NCBI GenBank assembly: GCA_019915135.1
Contig: JAHLMK010000008.1
Coordinates: 2,170,001 to 2,234,000 of the forward strand
DNA length: 64,000 nucleotides
Direction of reading: 5' to 3'
Source: Strobilurus pachycystidiatus
Lineage: Eukaryota; Basidiomycota; Agaricomycetes; Agaricales; Physalacriaceae
The notes below the pieces were generated by a model. The model saw only the letters and a program-made list of their open reading frames with translations, was not told the DNA's origin and did no database searches. The position numbers were made by a program, and so were the translations under genes. Below are positions 36,709-53,814 of the stretch, one piece after another (the stretch's first letter is position 1; each line of letters opens with the position of its first letter).

Positions 36709-39173
36709 ATGGCCATCACCCTCCAGCAAGTCTCCGAACATAACAGCGCCGAGTATGTTCCCGGCCTTTAGCTTATATCGCTACTTAACACTTCGGCTTT
36801 GGCAGATCGTGCTGGGTTGTTATCAACGGCAAGGTCTATGATGTTACTGACTTTCTACCGGTGTGCAGCGCTGAACACCCTCCAAATCGACGATTTGTTT
36901 ACATTTTGGCTCTAGGAACATCCTGGCGGTGCAAAGATCATTCTGAAGTATGCCGGAAAAGATGCGACCCTGGCGTATGAACCCATCCATCCGCCAGACG
37001 CTCTAGAGAAGAACCTTCCTCCTTCCAAGCACCTCGGTGCACTGGATGCTGCTGCGGCACAACAAATGCAGGAGGAGCGCGAGAAGAGAGTCAAGACCAA
37101 GGATGAAATTCGAGTTGAGCAAGCCCACAAGGAGAGGCCACCACTCAATCGCCTTCTCAGCATCGCTGACATAGAGGTGCGCCCAGTAACCTTCACTTAT
37201 TCCGTTCTCATCATGATTCTCTCACAGAACGTTGCGCATCGCGTATTGTCATACAAGGCCCTTGCTTACTATTCCTCAGCGGCCGATGATGGCGTTGGTA
37301 GAGATAACACATCTTTGTGTTTGTCGCGATGCTGATGTCAATGTAGCGAACGACGAAAACATGCGCTCGTTCTCAAGATTCTTCTTCAATGCACGCGTCA
37401 TGAGGCCCGTTCGCGACTGTAATCCCGCAACGACGATCTTGGGGTACAAGTCATCCCTCCCCGTCTTCGTCTCTGGCGCCGCGCTGGCAAAGCTGGGGCA
37501 CCCCCTTGGTACGTGTAACCATACTTTCTAGCGCCTAGCTCTCATACGTCTCCATAGGGGAAGCCAACATCACGAAGGGTGTTGATGCCGCCTCAGTTAT
37601 ACAGATGGTCTCCTCAAATGCTTCCTTATCCTATGCAGAAATCGCGGCGGCGGCAAGCCCTGGACAAACACTATTTTTCCAGCTCTACAAGTAAAGTACC
37701 CATTCCTTCTCCCGTGCCCCCCCCCCCCCCCACAACCTCCTCTCCACCGACTTCCTCCCAAAACAACCCTCCTCCTCTCAACTCCTTTTCGTTGGCGCAG
37801 CTCGCTTACAGTACTTCAGAGCAAAGGACGACAAAGTTGCTGAGCAACGCGTAAAGGACGTCATTTCTTTGGGGTATAAGGCAATATTCCTAACGGTCGA
37901 TGCAATCGTTGCCGGCAAACGAGAGGTGAGCCAGACTCACTTCAGTGTATAACATATCAACCTCTTACCTTTTCTCAGATTGATATCAAGAGTCCCTGGA
38001 CATTGGAGATGATGGACACCGTCATTCCGACATACCATATCGATAACGACAACTTTGAGGTAGTAGATGAGACGGGTACAGCAGGTAAAGTGAACCGTTC
38101 CAGAATTGGGGCCCAGTCGCCTCTAATATCGTAATCCAGGCGCCTTAGTAGGAGGAGACGATCAAATGATGACCTGGGAAAAGGTGCGCTAGTCTGTTCT
38201 AAGTATACACAACTACTGCATCTGACTACGTTTCTAGACCATTCCATGGCTTCGGGGTATTACCGACTTACCTATCGTCATCAAAGGTATTTGCGTCACC
38301 TTCTCTTGATTTCGTAAAGGTACTCACTCACCCTTGAATGCAGGTATACAATGCGTAGAGGTCCGTCTCGTTTATTCCGGGCTAGTTCTAGTCTCCTCAT
38401 TCTCCTCAGGATGCGGTACTGGCAGCGGAGGCTGGCTGCAATGGTATACTATTGTCGAACCACGGAGGTCTGTGAATATTGCGGTGTTGTATAAGGGCTG
38501 TCATCTAAGGTTTCTTCCATAGGTCGCCAGTTGGACTAGTAGGTCTTCCTTCATGGTGCAAAGCTTACGTTTTCATGCCGTGGCCTAGTTCAATGCCACC
38601 GTTGGAAGTCCTATACAAACTTCGCCAGCAACGGCCGGACGTATTTGACAAGTTGGAAGGTGTGCTGGGAATTTACCCCCTGTATTCCGCTCGTACTCAT
38701 AACCTCTCATAGTGTATATCGATGGTGAGTGCATTCACTCGACTGTGGCTTCTATGGACTCACGAAATGTCAGGTGGTATACGCCGTGGCACTGGTAGGC
38801 TACCGCATTGGCGTCCAGTTTCGGCGACTTGACCTCCCGTTTCTAGATGTTGTCAAAGCCCTTTGCCTTGGGGCCCGTGCCGTTGGAATGGGACGACCGT
38901 TCCTGTACGCCCAGAGTGTACGCCATACATTCATCATTTTGGCCTAAGTCTTAACCTCCTGCACAGGCCTATGGTCACGCCGGTGTAATCAAAGTCATGA
39001 GCATCATGGAGAATGAGATCGTGAGAGCCATGAAGCTTGTTGGTGCCGCGAAAGTGGAAGATCTTGTCCCCAGTATGGTACGCGCGTTGTTTCTTGACCT
39101 TTGCCTCTAATCCGATCTCAAATAACAGGTGGAGCGGGTGGACTGGCAACCTATAGTAAAGCCCCGCCTGTAG
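36709..39173 (+). CDS. CYB2: Cytochrome b2-type L-lactate dehydrogenase (FMN, cytochrome b5 domain)
   Basis: ATG 36709 starts MAITLQQVSEHNSAESCWVV directly with a cytochrome b5 domain: GKVYDVTDFLPEHPGGAKII (heme ligand His in HPGG) and the second His in AYEPIHPPDA. An FMN-dependent alpha-hydroxyacid dehydrogenase barrel follows, with NRLLSIADIE, FSRFFFNARVMRPVRDC, FVSGAALAKLGHPLGE, YKAIFLTVDAIVAGKRE and the catalytic-His block LLSNHGGRQLDYS, made contiguous by two introns at about 38474-38528 and 38540-38590. The domain ends with VYIDGGIRRGTDVVKAL and GARAVGMGRPFLYAQSAYG. The enzyme oxidises L-lactate to pyruvate and passes electrons to cytochrome c. No mitochondrial presequence is visible before the b5 domain. 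About a dozen short introns. A 15-C run lies in one. Confidence 0.9.
37717..37731. repeat. Poly-C tract of 15 in an intron
   Basis: Fifteen C residues in a row within an intron of the cytochrome b2-like gene, in a pyrimidine-rich stretch that leads to the 3' splice site. It is a simple repeat likely to vary in length. Confidence 0.9.
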
Positions 39174-39364
39174 ACTACTTAGTTCCATGTTGACATGAAT
39201 ACATCGCCTGGGTCCCTCTGAGAGTCTGAAGAACGTCCTGTAGCCACGTGATCGCGACCAGTTGAATTCGAAATTCACAAGTTGAACCGTTTCGTCATTG
39301 ACATCCTTGTTGACATCTACGTCAAAGCAAAGACATACTTTCCTCGGTCAACTGCTTACAAGAA

Positions 39365-42081
39365 ATGGGTTTTTGCCGACGATGTGGCGATATCGTGGTT
39401 GGCACGCGCTGCAAGTGTGGTGGGACTGCCGTTGGTGAGTTACCCTCTCAGTCCTTGGTATTCTGCTCACGGAGGGCAGCGCCTGTTGTTGCCTGGAACC
39501 AGGGCAAAGGGCCGGATGCCTCCAATGATCCCTGGTCCCGCACGTATGTCGCTCGAGACCCGTCCCCCACCCGTGCGGCGGCGGCGGCGCCAGCACCGAC
39601 GAACACAAGTCGGACGACATCAGCACCCTCGACGTCAGAGCCCACCAATCGCTTCCCTCGTCCCGTCTCTCGGTCCAGCACTATCTCCCAGCCGCCGATA
39701 TTGGGTAACCGGATCTCAGCCCATATTGCATCCTCAACATCGCAACTAGGCCGGCCATCATCTCCCCTCAAGCAGTCTGTCGCTGCGCCGGAGGACGACA
39801 TCCTTCCCTCCCCATCGCCATATGACAAGTCGCTTGCGAAAGTCTACGGAAGTGTGCTTCAGCCCTCAGAGACCTTGGCCACTCATTCTTGCGCTCTCTG
39901 TTCATCCATCTTCGCCCCTGACGCGACCATCTACCCAGACCCTACAGCCTCCGAGGCCAGTTCTCAACGTTTCCTGTGTCGGCCATGTTTCATCTCCAAT
40001 GGTGGATCCAAAGGGACATGTACGGCGTGCACCCGCCCCGTCATCGCGCTCCAGGCCGAAGGAGGCTTTATCGAGGTGGACGGCAACCTTTGGCATAAAC
40101 GTTGCTTTGCCTGCGAGAATTGCCTCAAGAACATCGGTGACGCGCCTCTGGTCGATCTGTACGGACGTCCATCTTGCAAGGACTGCTTCGATACCTGTGT
40201 GAAACGCGATCGTACACCGAAGAAGAAGGAGAGCATGAACAGCAGTCTTCCCCTCGATACTCCTGATCGTAAAAGCAGGGAGAATCCCACAATTGCAGAA
40301 CTAGAGCAGCGCCTGGGCATCAAGAGCCGCGAATCGAGTCCCTCGATGGAGGCGGCCGACGTGAAACCCAGTCCTGGACGAATGTCCGGTGCTTTCCCCT
40401 CATACAACTCTCCGACCTCTTCCCCTTCTACGAGAACGTCTCTACCCAAGAGATCGCTCACTTCCCTCACCGAGCCGCCAAGCCCCAGTCCTTCGAGTCG
40501 AGGAAAGTATGAGCGGTTCAAACCATCGAACATGAGTCGTCGTAGCGTTGACTTGACAGCTACGGCGCGCTCCCCCATTGGTTCTCCAGCAACCACTCCT
40601 CAGAAGGAGAAAAAGCTCATTCATAGAATGTCTAGTCCTGCATCCTCTCCTGGGCTTTCTCCATCTCCCGTGTCTACCAGTCCTGCAGAACAATCACCAC
40701 CTACACCAGAACTTATCTCCGATTTCTCTGATACAGCTACCGTATCATCGTGTGCTCTAGACTCACCAAGCGTTGGTCCTCTTGATGCTTATACGGCGAA
40801 GGCTCGTATCGCTGAATCTGTAACTGATAGCGTATCTTCTTTGGACTTGGAAGAGACGATCCAAAAACCATCGCCGCAACTTTTGGTACAGCAGCCTTTG
40901 TCCCAGAGCACTTGCTGCGCTAAATGCCATACGCGTCTATTCTCCGTCTCCGGTGGTGGGCGATATGTCACGGTCCCTACAGACGACGGCGTTTTGGAAC
41001 ACTTCCATTCAAGTTGCTTCAATTGCGCGGTCTGTGGGCTACCGTTCAAAGAGGTCGCGCAGGGACAGGCAATCTTTGTGAAAGGTCAGGTCGGACCATC
41101 GCACCTGGAGGTAAGCAATCTCCATGTGCCTCGCAGGGAATATTCTAAATACCACTCTTGTAGTGCGCCCCTCCCAAGCGTGCAAGTATGAGTTCGATAC
41201 CAAGCTCGCCAAGTCGCACATCACCAGTGTATAGTCCGAGGCCATCTGCAAGTACTCCAGCGCCCGTCGTCTCGCCGACCCGCAGGTCCCCTGCACCCAC
41301 TCCCAGGGCACCAGCGTCCCCGACGACTGTATCCTCAAGATACCAGCGTCCTTCCATTACAACTACTGTCGTCCCTCGCTTTGGAGGATCTTCTGCCTGT
41401 CCTGGGTGCCACCAGAGTGTGTCGCCCATGGAAAGAGGAGTGGTGCCCGGGCCTCAATCCACACGCTGGCACGCGTCGTGCCTTGTTTGCGGTGGCAAAC
41501 AACCTACGTCTGCTTTTCCGCGAGGACGCCCTGCAAGGAGGCCTGACGAGCCAGGGTGTGGGAAGCGATTGGACAGTGCTGCAAAAACAGATGGAGATGG
41601 TGGCATATGGTGCCGCGAGTGCCTTGTAAATTTCGTCCTCTTCTTGAGCAGGCATGTGCAACTTCTGACATTTATCTCTCAGCTGTTGTTGTCGAACTGT
41701 GCCTCACCGCCACCACAACACTCTCCGACGCGATCACCATTGGTGCCGAATTTCTCTGGCATGCAACCACAACTTACTGGTACGACGACGATTGCGAGAC
41801 AGTTCACTGGTATGGGATCGGGAGACAGTTCACTGCTGAGGCAAATGACTGGTGGTGGTGCGAACTCGATGAGGAGCGTGAGCCCTACCAAGCACTTTGG
41901 GGATGGTGCTTTGTTGAGGCAGCTGACGGGCGGAGGAACAAGCTCAACAAGAGCTACAAGCCCGACCAAGCAATTGAGCCTTCGACCTAGACCTAAGAGC
42001 GTGATTGGATCGAGGTCGAAGAGTATCGATGAGGGCCGTGGAATGTTCTTGGTTCGTCAACTGACAGGGGGTAAGAATTGA
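39365..42081 (+). CDS. LIM-domain protein, paxillin-like (Pxl1 family)
   Basis: Exon 1 (39365-39433) encodes MGFCRRCGDIVVGTRCKCGG, a small Cys cluster. After a 57-bp intron the long exon encodes a Ser/Thr/Pro-rich linker, a LIM domain CALCSSIFAPDATIY..FLCRPCF plus CTACTRPVIALQAEGGFIE, HKRCFACENCLKNIG and CKDCF (about 39890-40200), then a long phospho-site-rich linker (SPSPSSRGKYERFKPSNMS) and a second LIM region CCAKCHTRLFSVSGGGRYV, HFHSSCFNCAVCGLPF (near 40915-41050). A third zinc cluster ACPGCHQSVSPMERG..WHASCLVCG lies near 41390-41500. The C-terminus has repeats of LLRQxTGGG..SPTK. The order (linker, then LIMs) fits paxillin-like Pxl1, which organises actomyosin at the division site or growing tips in yeasts, but the identity is inferred. 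Confidence 0.73.
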
Positions 42082-42656
42082 ACGACTTGGAGGACTTTTT
42101 CTGTTTTGACGCGCAAGTGAAATTTTGATGTATTTATCTATTATTGTAGAGGAGACATGTTGGACGCGTTTATTCATCGATATATGATTCAAGTCTTATC
42201 ACAAGATAGATAGATTGGGTCCTGACTGAATGCTAAGATGATAAGCATGATACAGACGTTCCTGAAACAAAGTTCTGATGTCAGAGATGCGGACGTTGCG
42301 GAACTGTAACCGTCGTCATGGAACATTGAAGATCTTGTTCCTCACCCTGTGCTCACCGCTGGTGATCAACCATGGGCTTACCGGGGCCCTTTCCTTTCCT
42401 TTCCTCGTTCTGAGCTTCAGTGCAGGCCGCCGACTCGGTTTTCACCCCTACTCTTTCGGTTCTGTGTTCATCTGCTCCTGGAGTCGCTGGTCGGTTGCAG
42501 AATAGAGAGGTCTCACACCCGCTGGCAATTCATTTTCGAACACACACCTTCTCCTGCGAATGACCAGACACCCGTGCCGTACAGATAGGCCACAAAGTTC
42601 TTGGACCGTGGATCGCTTTCGCGCCACCTACGCGCGCGGTGGATTTGGGGGCTCAA
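42082..42656. other. Intergenic, no gene seen
   Basis: 575 bp between the LIM gene and the multi-TM gene on the same strand. No convincing open frame: a minus-strand frame 42513-42887 overlaps the start of the next gene and reads as a shadow. Confidence 0.4.
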
Positions 42657-45282
42657 ATGATCCGACGGGCTACTCTGTCTCTGAGTAGTGACAGTGCGGT
42701 GCGCATCAAGGTAGCCACTACCGATCCCTGCGAAACTAAGCCTCTTGCAGATCGAGACTATTCTCGAAGACATACCGTTCTTCAGTGTCGGAATCATGAC
42801 TTTCGCCATTGCCACTTTCCTTCTCGTCATGAAGCGGATAACCCGGTACGCACAAAGTCTCAAGCAAATCAGTGTATCTTCATTCACTCACTACGCGCAA
42901 AGGGTTACCCTCTGTTTGCACTTCTCGGCACTACTGGCATTTGCTGCCGCTATCTTCGACCTCAGTCAGTTTCTCGCGCGTGGTTTTACCCAAGTATCCG
43001 CTGGAGTCGGTATGGACGCTGTACGAGGGCTCATTAATACGAGAGAGGTGCTCTTGTCCCTTTCCTTAGGTATACGTCCCGCAATCCTTGCGAGTTTCTC
43101 TATGTACTGACAGATCAATGAAGGTCTCCGCTATCTGTTCTTCTGGGCTTTCGTCTCGCAGCCGCCATCAAACCGACCCCAGCCCACAGCCGGGCGGCGC
43201 CCATCTCTACATAGTAACAGCTGGCAGCGATGGGGGTACCTTGGGTGGCTCCTCCAATGGCTGACCGGTCTTTCGTCGGTCACCATCCCAATCCTCCAGA
43301 TAATCTGGCGAATTGCACAGAGGTCATTCGGGGTCGTCTACTTGGTTGAGTCCACGATGGAAATCGTGATCTCGGCGTTGTTCATTCTCAAACTCTTTCT
43401 GAACGTGTATCTAACCACAGAACGCCCTCGGTGGCGGGTATTTGCTTCGTATCTTGCGCCCCTTGCAGCTCTAGGAATTGGTTTGGGTGTGGGCGTTGGC
43501 CAGATCATATACTGTGAGTTGAATCCTGACGATGTACTTCCAAGCTCTTTGTTGACTGTCCTGCCTTAGTTGACTTTGCCGACACGACTCTGGGTCATTT
43601 CCTACAGGCCATAGAGCTGTACATCATGATTGTCTATGTCCTTATAATGGCGTACTTACCAGGACCGCGACCTCCGCGACCTGCGAGAAGTCCACCGACG
43701 ACCGTGCAGTTGGGACGTGGGGAGAAGGGAGATTATGGTTTTCCAAATCCCATGTCCCCTGCATCAGTGCCACCGCTACCAGACGCCGGTAACCCCGAAA
43801 TCACTATTGTCTCCCGGGATACCCAGAAATTCGAACCACCCAATCCCATTCAATTTCCTAGGCCGCCCAGCTTAGTCAAGTCGGCAGATGTCGACTTGGA
43901 AAGTGGCATCTATACCAGGAACGAAGCCAATACAACGGACCGAAATCTCGATGAAGGTCGTCTAGACACTGTCGCGTCTTCTTCCCTGGCGGAACCGCGA
44001 CCTGGGCCATCGGGACGCAGCGCAACCGTCTCGTTCAGCTCTTATTACTACATGCCGAATCGAACCTCGGACATTCCCACACCGTCCTTCAGTCGACCTG
44101 CCAATGATTCTCCCGTCTATGGGCTGAACGGTATCATCAATGCCATTGGTGACAAGTTGCGTCCAGATTCGGGGGTGTCCTTCCAGCGCACGGAAGAGAC
44201 TGCGCGCAGTAGCCAGACTTCTTTCAGTGAACTTTTGCGTCAGCAGAGCGAACTGGATAAAAGTATTGCTGCCCTGCGCCTCTTCTCTCCTCAGCCTTCC
44301 ACGTTGTCTTTCGTGGTGCCGCCGGAGCCAGTCCCAGAACCCGAGCCAGTGCCACGATTCGAGCTGGTGCCAGAACCCTCTGACCAATCTTCCAAGTACC
44401 CAGTCAGCATGGCACCTAGCTCATCCAGCGGAGTCAAGGCGGACTCGTTATCTGTACCTAGCGAATTTTCGCTGAGTATCTTTCCGGAGCCTCCGGCGGT
44501 GGACAGAGCGCCTTCTCCACCTACAGAAATCAGAGTGGAGGAACCTCTGTCTCGGTCAATTCCAAGTGATATACGGACAACTGGACAAGATAGTTTGTTC
44601 GGGGAGATTTCCTTCGTTCCTCATTCTCCCAGATATCCTCCCGGCCACGAGCGAAATGATTCTGGTGGCACACAGTATGATGTGACATCGTTTATTGGAG
44701 GTGAATTCACTGTTTATTCGCACTTTCGTCATAGCTCAACCGTCGTTAGATCTCACTGACCCAGTTTTGCGGGAACGTCGACCGTCGGATGTTTTTAGAG
44801 GCCAGGCCGATTTGAGTGATGTCGAATCCGGGGACGAAAGCCCAGTGATTGCCAGTGCGATCTTGGCTTCAACGCGTGCTGTTGTGGGCTCCGCCATGCC
44901 TACTCTGACTGAAATGCCTGCGAGAGAAACATCGGGAGTCATAGCCAAGAAAACATCGACTCAGAGTCTCAGGCCTTTCCTTCTAGGAAACGTCACGTCT
45001 CCTCCTGCCATTTCATCACCGCTTTCTGGCGTCCCGCTCTCTACACCTTATATCTCACGGAATTCACCCATTGGTCCTCGGCGGCCAATACCGGGTAGGA
45101 CAATCCCTTCGGGGACATATCGCCATCGCCTGAAGATTAGTGGTCCTAGGGCTACCTCCGTAGATTTGGACGCGCCGGGCTTTCTGGAACGACCGCGTCC
45201 ACCTCCTCTAATATCCGCGCAACCAACCCCCGATGATTCAAATGTTAGAGGCGCGTCGGAAAGCACGTCTGAACAGTTCTGA
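42657..45282 (+). CDS. Multi-pass membrane protein with long Pro/Ser-rich tail, unknown function
   Basis: Exon 1 (42657-42698) encodes MIRRATLSLSSDSA, joined over a 52-bp intron to IETILEDIPFFSVGIMTFAI. Six to seven hydrophobic segments follow up to about 43660 (VGIMTFAIATFLLVM, HFSALLAFAAAIFDL, LSLSLGLRYLFFWAFV, EIVISALFILKLFLNVYL, LAPLAALGIGLGVGVGQI, ELYIMIVYVLIMAYL). The cytosolic tail is about 490 residues of Ser/Pro/Glu-rich sequence, including EPVPEPEPVPRFELVPEP, with likely phosphorylation sites. It is split by one short intron near 44700. No known domain is recognised. It has the topology of a fungal sensor or transporter-like protein but carries no transporter motif. Unknown. Confidence 0.68.
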
Positions 45283-45546
45283 GAGTGTAACTTTATCTTT
45301 GTTATCTATTCGTTTACTGTAACGCCTGTAGAAAAGCAATTGTACTCTATACATTACACAGTATGCCTGGCCCTGTGTATGCTATGTGCTTAACGTTGAG
45401 TAGGCAGCCCAAGATGAATGATTATGCATTTATGTTCAACGGCTCAGTGAGTGTCGCAGTGGGCCCTGGCAGTTGATAGAGACTGACGTCACCAACGTGG
45501 GGCAAGAGTGCGATCGAAACGAAGTAGCTGCTTGCCTTTCTCCATC

Positions 45547-46392
45547 ATGTCGCAATTTCCAGACTATTACAGGCTTCTGGGAATATCCTCCACTGCGACT
45601 CACGATGAAGTCCGTCAGGCCTATAAACGAGAGTCTTTACGGTCCGTCAAATTACGCTAAGGGATCGTGGCTATTGCTCAAGTCAAACAGAACTCACCCC
45701 GACCGACAGTCCAACGTGTCGCCGGCGGAGAAGAAGCAAGCAACGGAAAAGTTCCAGGTGTGTATTCATCTGCTACTTGTGTCTTCTTGCTGACCCCCAC
45801 GACCAGGCCGTTGCAGACGCTTATTATGTGCTTTCGGATCCAACCCGGCGCAGAGAGTATGATGCGCTTTACGCATCAAGAGCATCCAAGGAGTCAACCT
45901 CAGACCCTTCCTCTTCTTCTTCGTTCTTCTCCCAATTTGCTGGGATGTTCAGTGGAGGAGCCGGCGGCGGCGGCGAAGGCCCTCCACCGCAACAACCGAA
46001 TCCAGAAGGAGTCTTTGCAGATGTGTTTGAGGAGGTCAGTTTGTTCAGCCGGGAAGAAACTTGGGGCCTCACCATCTTCCAAACAGCTGTTACGTCCGGA
46101 AGTCGAGAAGCGTATTCCATGGTGGACATATGCAGGCGCAGTATCTGGTGGCGGCTTGGGATTCATCGTTGCCAATCTACCGGGAATGATGCTTGGTGCC
46201 CTTGCTGGCAACCGCTTGGGCGCTATTCGTGATGCCAAGGGTAAGAGCGTCGCCGCCGTCTTCAACGACCTTGCCGGTGATCAGAAAGCGGAGGTGCGTG
46301 AACATGAATTTTTGCGCTTCGCTAACTTATCAAACGAACCTTGATAGGTTCTACGGGCGTTAGCCATGAAAGTCCTGGGGTCGGCCTTTTGA
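45547..46392 (+). CDS. J-domain (DnaJ/Hsp40) protein with glycine-rich hydrophobic segment
   Basis: Starts MSQFPDYYRLLGISSTATHD with the J-domain helix and YKRESLR; a 50-bp intron lies just before the HPD triad (THPDRQSN), followed by KKQATEKFQ and VADAYYVLSDPTRRREYDALY. The HPD triad that stimulates Hsp70 ATPase is intact. A Ser/Gly-rich linker follows (SSSSSFFSQFAGMFSGGAGG), and another exon, after a 51-bp intron, encodes PWWTYAGAVSGGGLGFIVANLPGMMLGALAGNRLG, a Gly-zipper-like hydrophobic stretch that may insert in a membrane. The last small exon ends MKVLGSAF. It is about 220 residues long, with no Cys-rich or C-terminal peptide-binding domain, so type III. Confidence 0.78.
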
Positions 46393-46600
46393 TTGACTAG
46401 GATCACGGTAATTTGGGAACATTGCGCTCTGTACACTATGTATATTACCTTACCTTCTGACTCTATGTACTAAGTATCTATCTGTCCAAATTAATACATC
46501 AACGAGGCAGTCCATTTTTTCGCGCTCAGATTTGCAAAGATGGCGACGCAGCCTCCCTCCTTCAAAGATACACATTATGATATACGGAGTACAATATGAG

Positions 46601-52146
<5,546 letters not shown>

Positions 52147-53102
52147 GGTCGGGGGCGGGAGACGTCGCAATCACGACCGTTGACAGGCGGATATGGAAGC
52201 TGGGCGAGTGGCGGCGGCCTGTGGTGGAGCTGGATGAGTGTCGCGGCCTCGTGGGAGGACAAGCGAGAAAGTACAGCAGACTGGCGGCAACGGAGGGTTT
52301 TGGCACGAAAAGCAGCGGCGACGACGGGTGGCAGCCAAACACAGGCGGTCGCGAAGAAATTGTCGGAAAAGGAATGGAAATGGCAGAGTTGGCTCGATGG
52401 CCGTGGTTTGATGACTGGGAGTTGGCTTCGAGTCTCAACCCACTACGCATAACTTGAGCCTTTTCAGGGTCTTCCTGTTACGCAACACGAGTTCCCCTGG
52501 ACACTCTCGCCCGCGCTCGTATCCTCATTCCAGCATGCTCATTAGGCCTTTGGCTGATGACTTTCATATTGTTTTTCTTTTCTGACCGCCGTTTTCGCAA
52601 CATTCACCGTCTCACTAGTGCAAGGTGCCGGTCTTGCCTCCGGGGTCCGTCTTATCAAATGGAAGTCATCAACCCGCTGAAACGCCATTTGGACGTGTAA
52701 GTGAATATACACAGTTTCAGGCATTGCCTTTCAAAAGCAGGGCTCTGTCGTCCTGTAGCTCTTGTTCATGCTACGTTCTTATCGATTTGCGGTTCCTCGA
52801 CTCCCAATTCAAACGGAATAACTCAGCAGCAAGTCTTCCGACCCTACAGTCAAGTCCTGGTACATTGCCTTATGCATCACCTCGAGGTCGAGTACCATGA
52901 CCACTGCATACCCTGAGCAGTCAACATTTAGTAGAGAGCGGCTGGAACTTTCCTATTTACACGTGAGTTTTCCATTATTAAGAGCGTAGTATGATATCTA
53001 CGAAGGGTATTGACATGCCGTAATACAGCGTCTGCCACAGCCTACAGCAAGTTTACAGCGATTTCCAACTTGTGAGTTCATTACTATGACTACCACTACT
53101 GT

Positions 53103-53124
53103 TTGCGTCGATGTTGCGTCGATG
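53103..53124. repeat. Tandem 11-bp duplication
   Basis: TTGCGTCGATG occurs twice in direct contact (53103-53113 and 53114-53124). Confidence 0.9.
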
Positions 53125-53259
53125 TTCACAGGAGCGGGACACACGACACGCAATGATAGTACTATTATCTAGGACAGCCCGCCATGGCAATCCTTTTGCA
53201 GAAGCACCATTATAAGTTCAAAGTTGGCCTGTCATACGTCTGGGCGTATCGAGCCATCC

Positions 53260-53285
53260 TTGACCACCTCATTTGACCACCTCAT
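53260..53285. repeat. Tandem 13-bp duplication
   Basis: TTGACCACCTCAT occurs twice in direct contact (53260-53272 and 53273-53285). Confidence 0.9.
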
Positions 53286-53788
53286 GAGTACCATTCTCTC
53301 CGACTTTCTTCAATGTTCAGTGACTCAGGACTGCTATGTCTTTCCAAATCAACCCAGCACCAATTATCTCCAAGGGAATGCCTCTTCGATGTGGATCCTG
53401 GTGGACGACCGGGCTCGTCGGCGACGGTACGCACCAACGAGGCGTCGACAATCCTAAAGCTTAAATAGTACCCTCTCCAGGCCTGCACAGCTGAAGCCGT
53501 CCCTTTGTATCCCGGATGCGAGGCCAAAGGCTTGACCTCATCTGTATCAGGAAGCACACTAGAAAGCGCCGCCAAACCGCAAGCGAGGGTCCGCCTCGAG
53601 TAATGTCGTTACGGTGTCTGTGCTGTCTGCTGGGCGCATCTTTGAACATCCCGCTACCCTCGCTGTAGGCAAGACTTCGGGTTCGGTCGATGTCGGTGGA
53701 TAGATGGCGCTAGTAGGCTACTTCTGCGAGCGCAGCGTTCGGATGCTACCAACGTTCCACGGTTACCATTGACCAATGTCATATTACC

Positions 53789-53814
53789 AATGGACCAGGT
53801 GAATGGACCAGGTG
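53789..53814. repeat. Tandem 13-bp duplication
   Basis: AATGGACCAGGTG occurs twice in direct contact (53789-53801 and 53802-53814). Confidence 0.9.
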
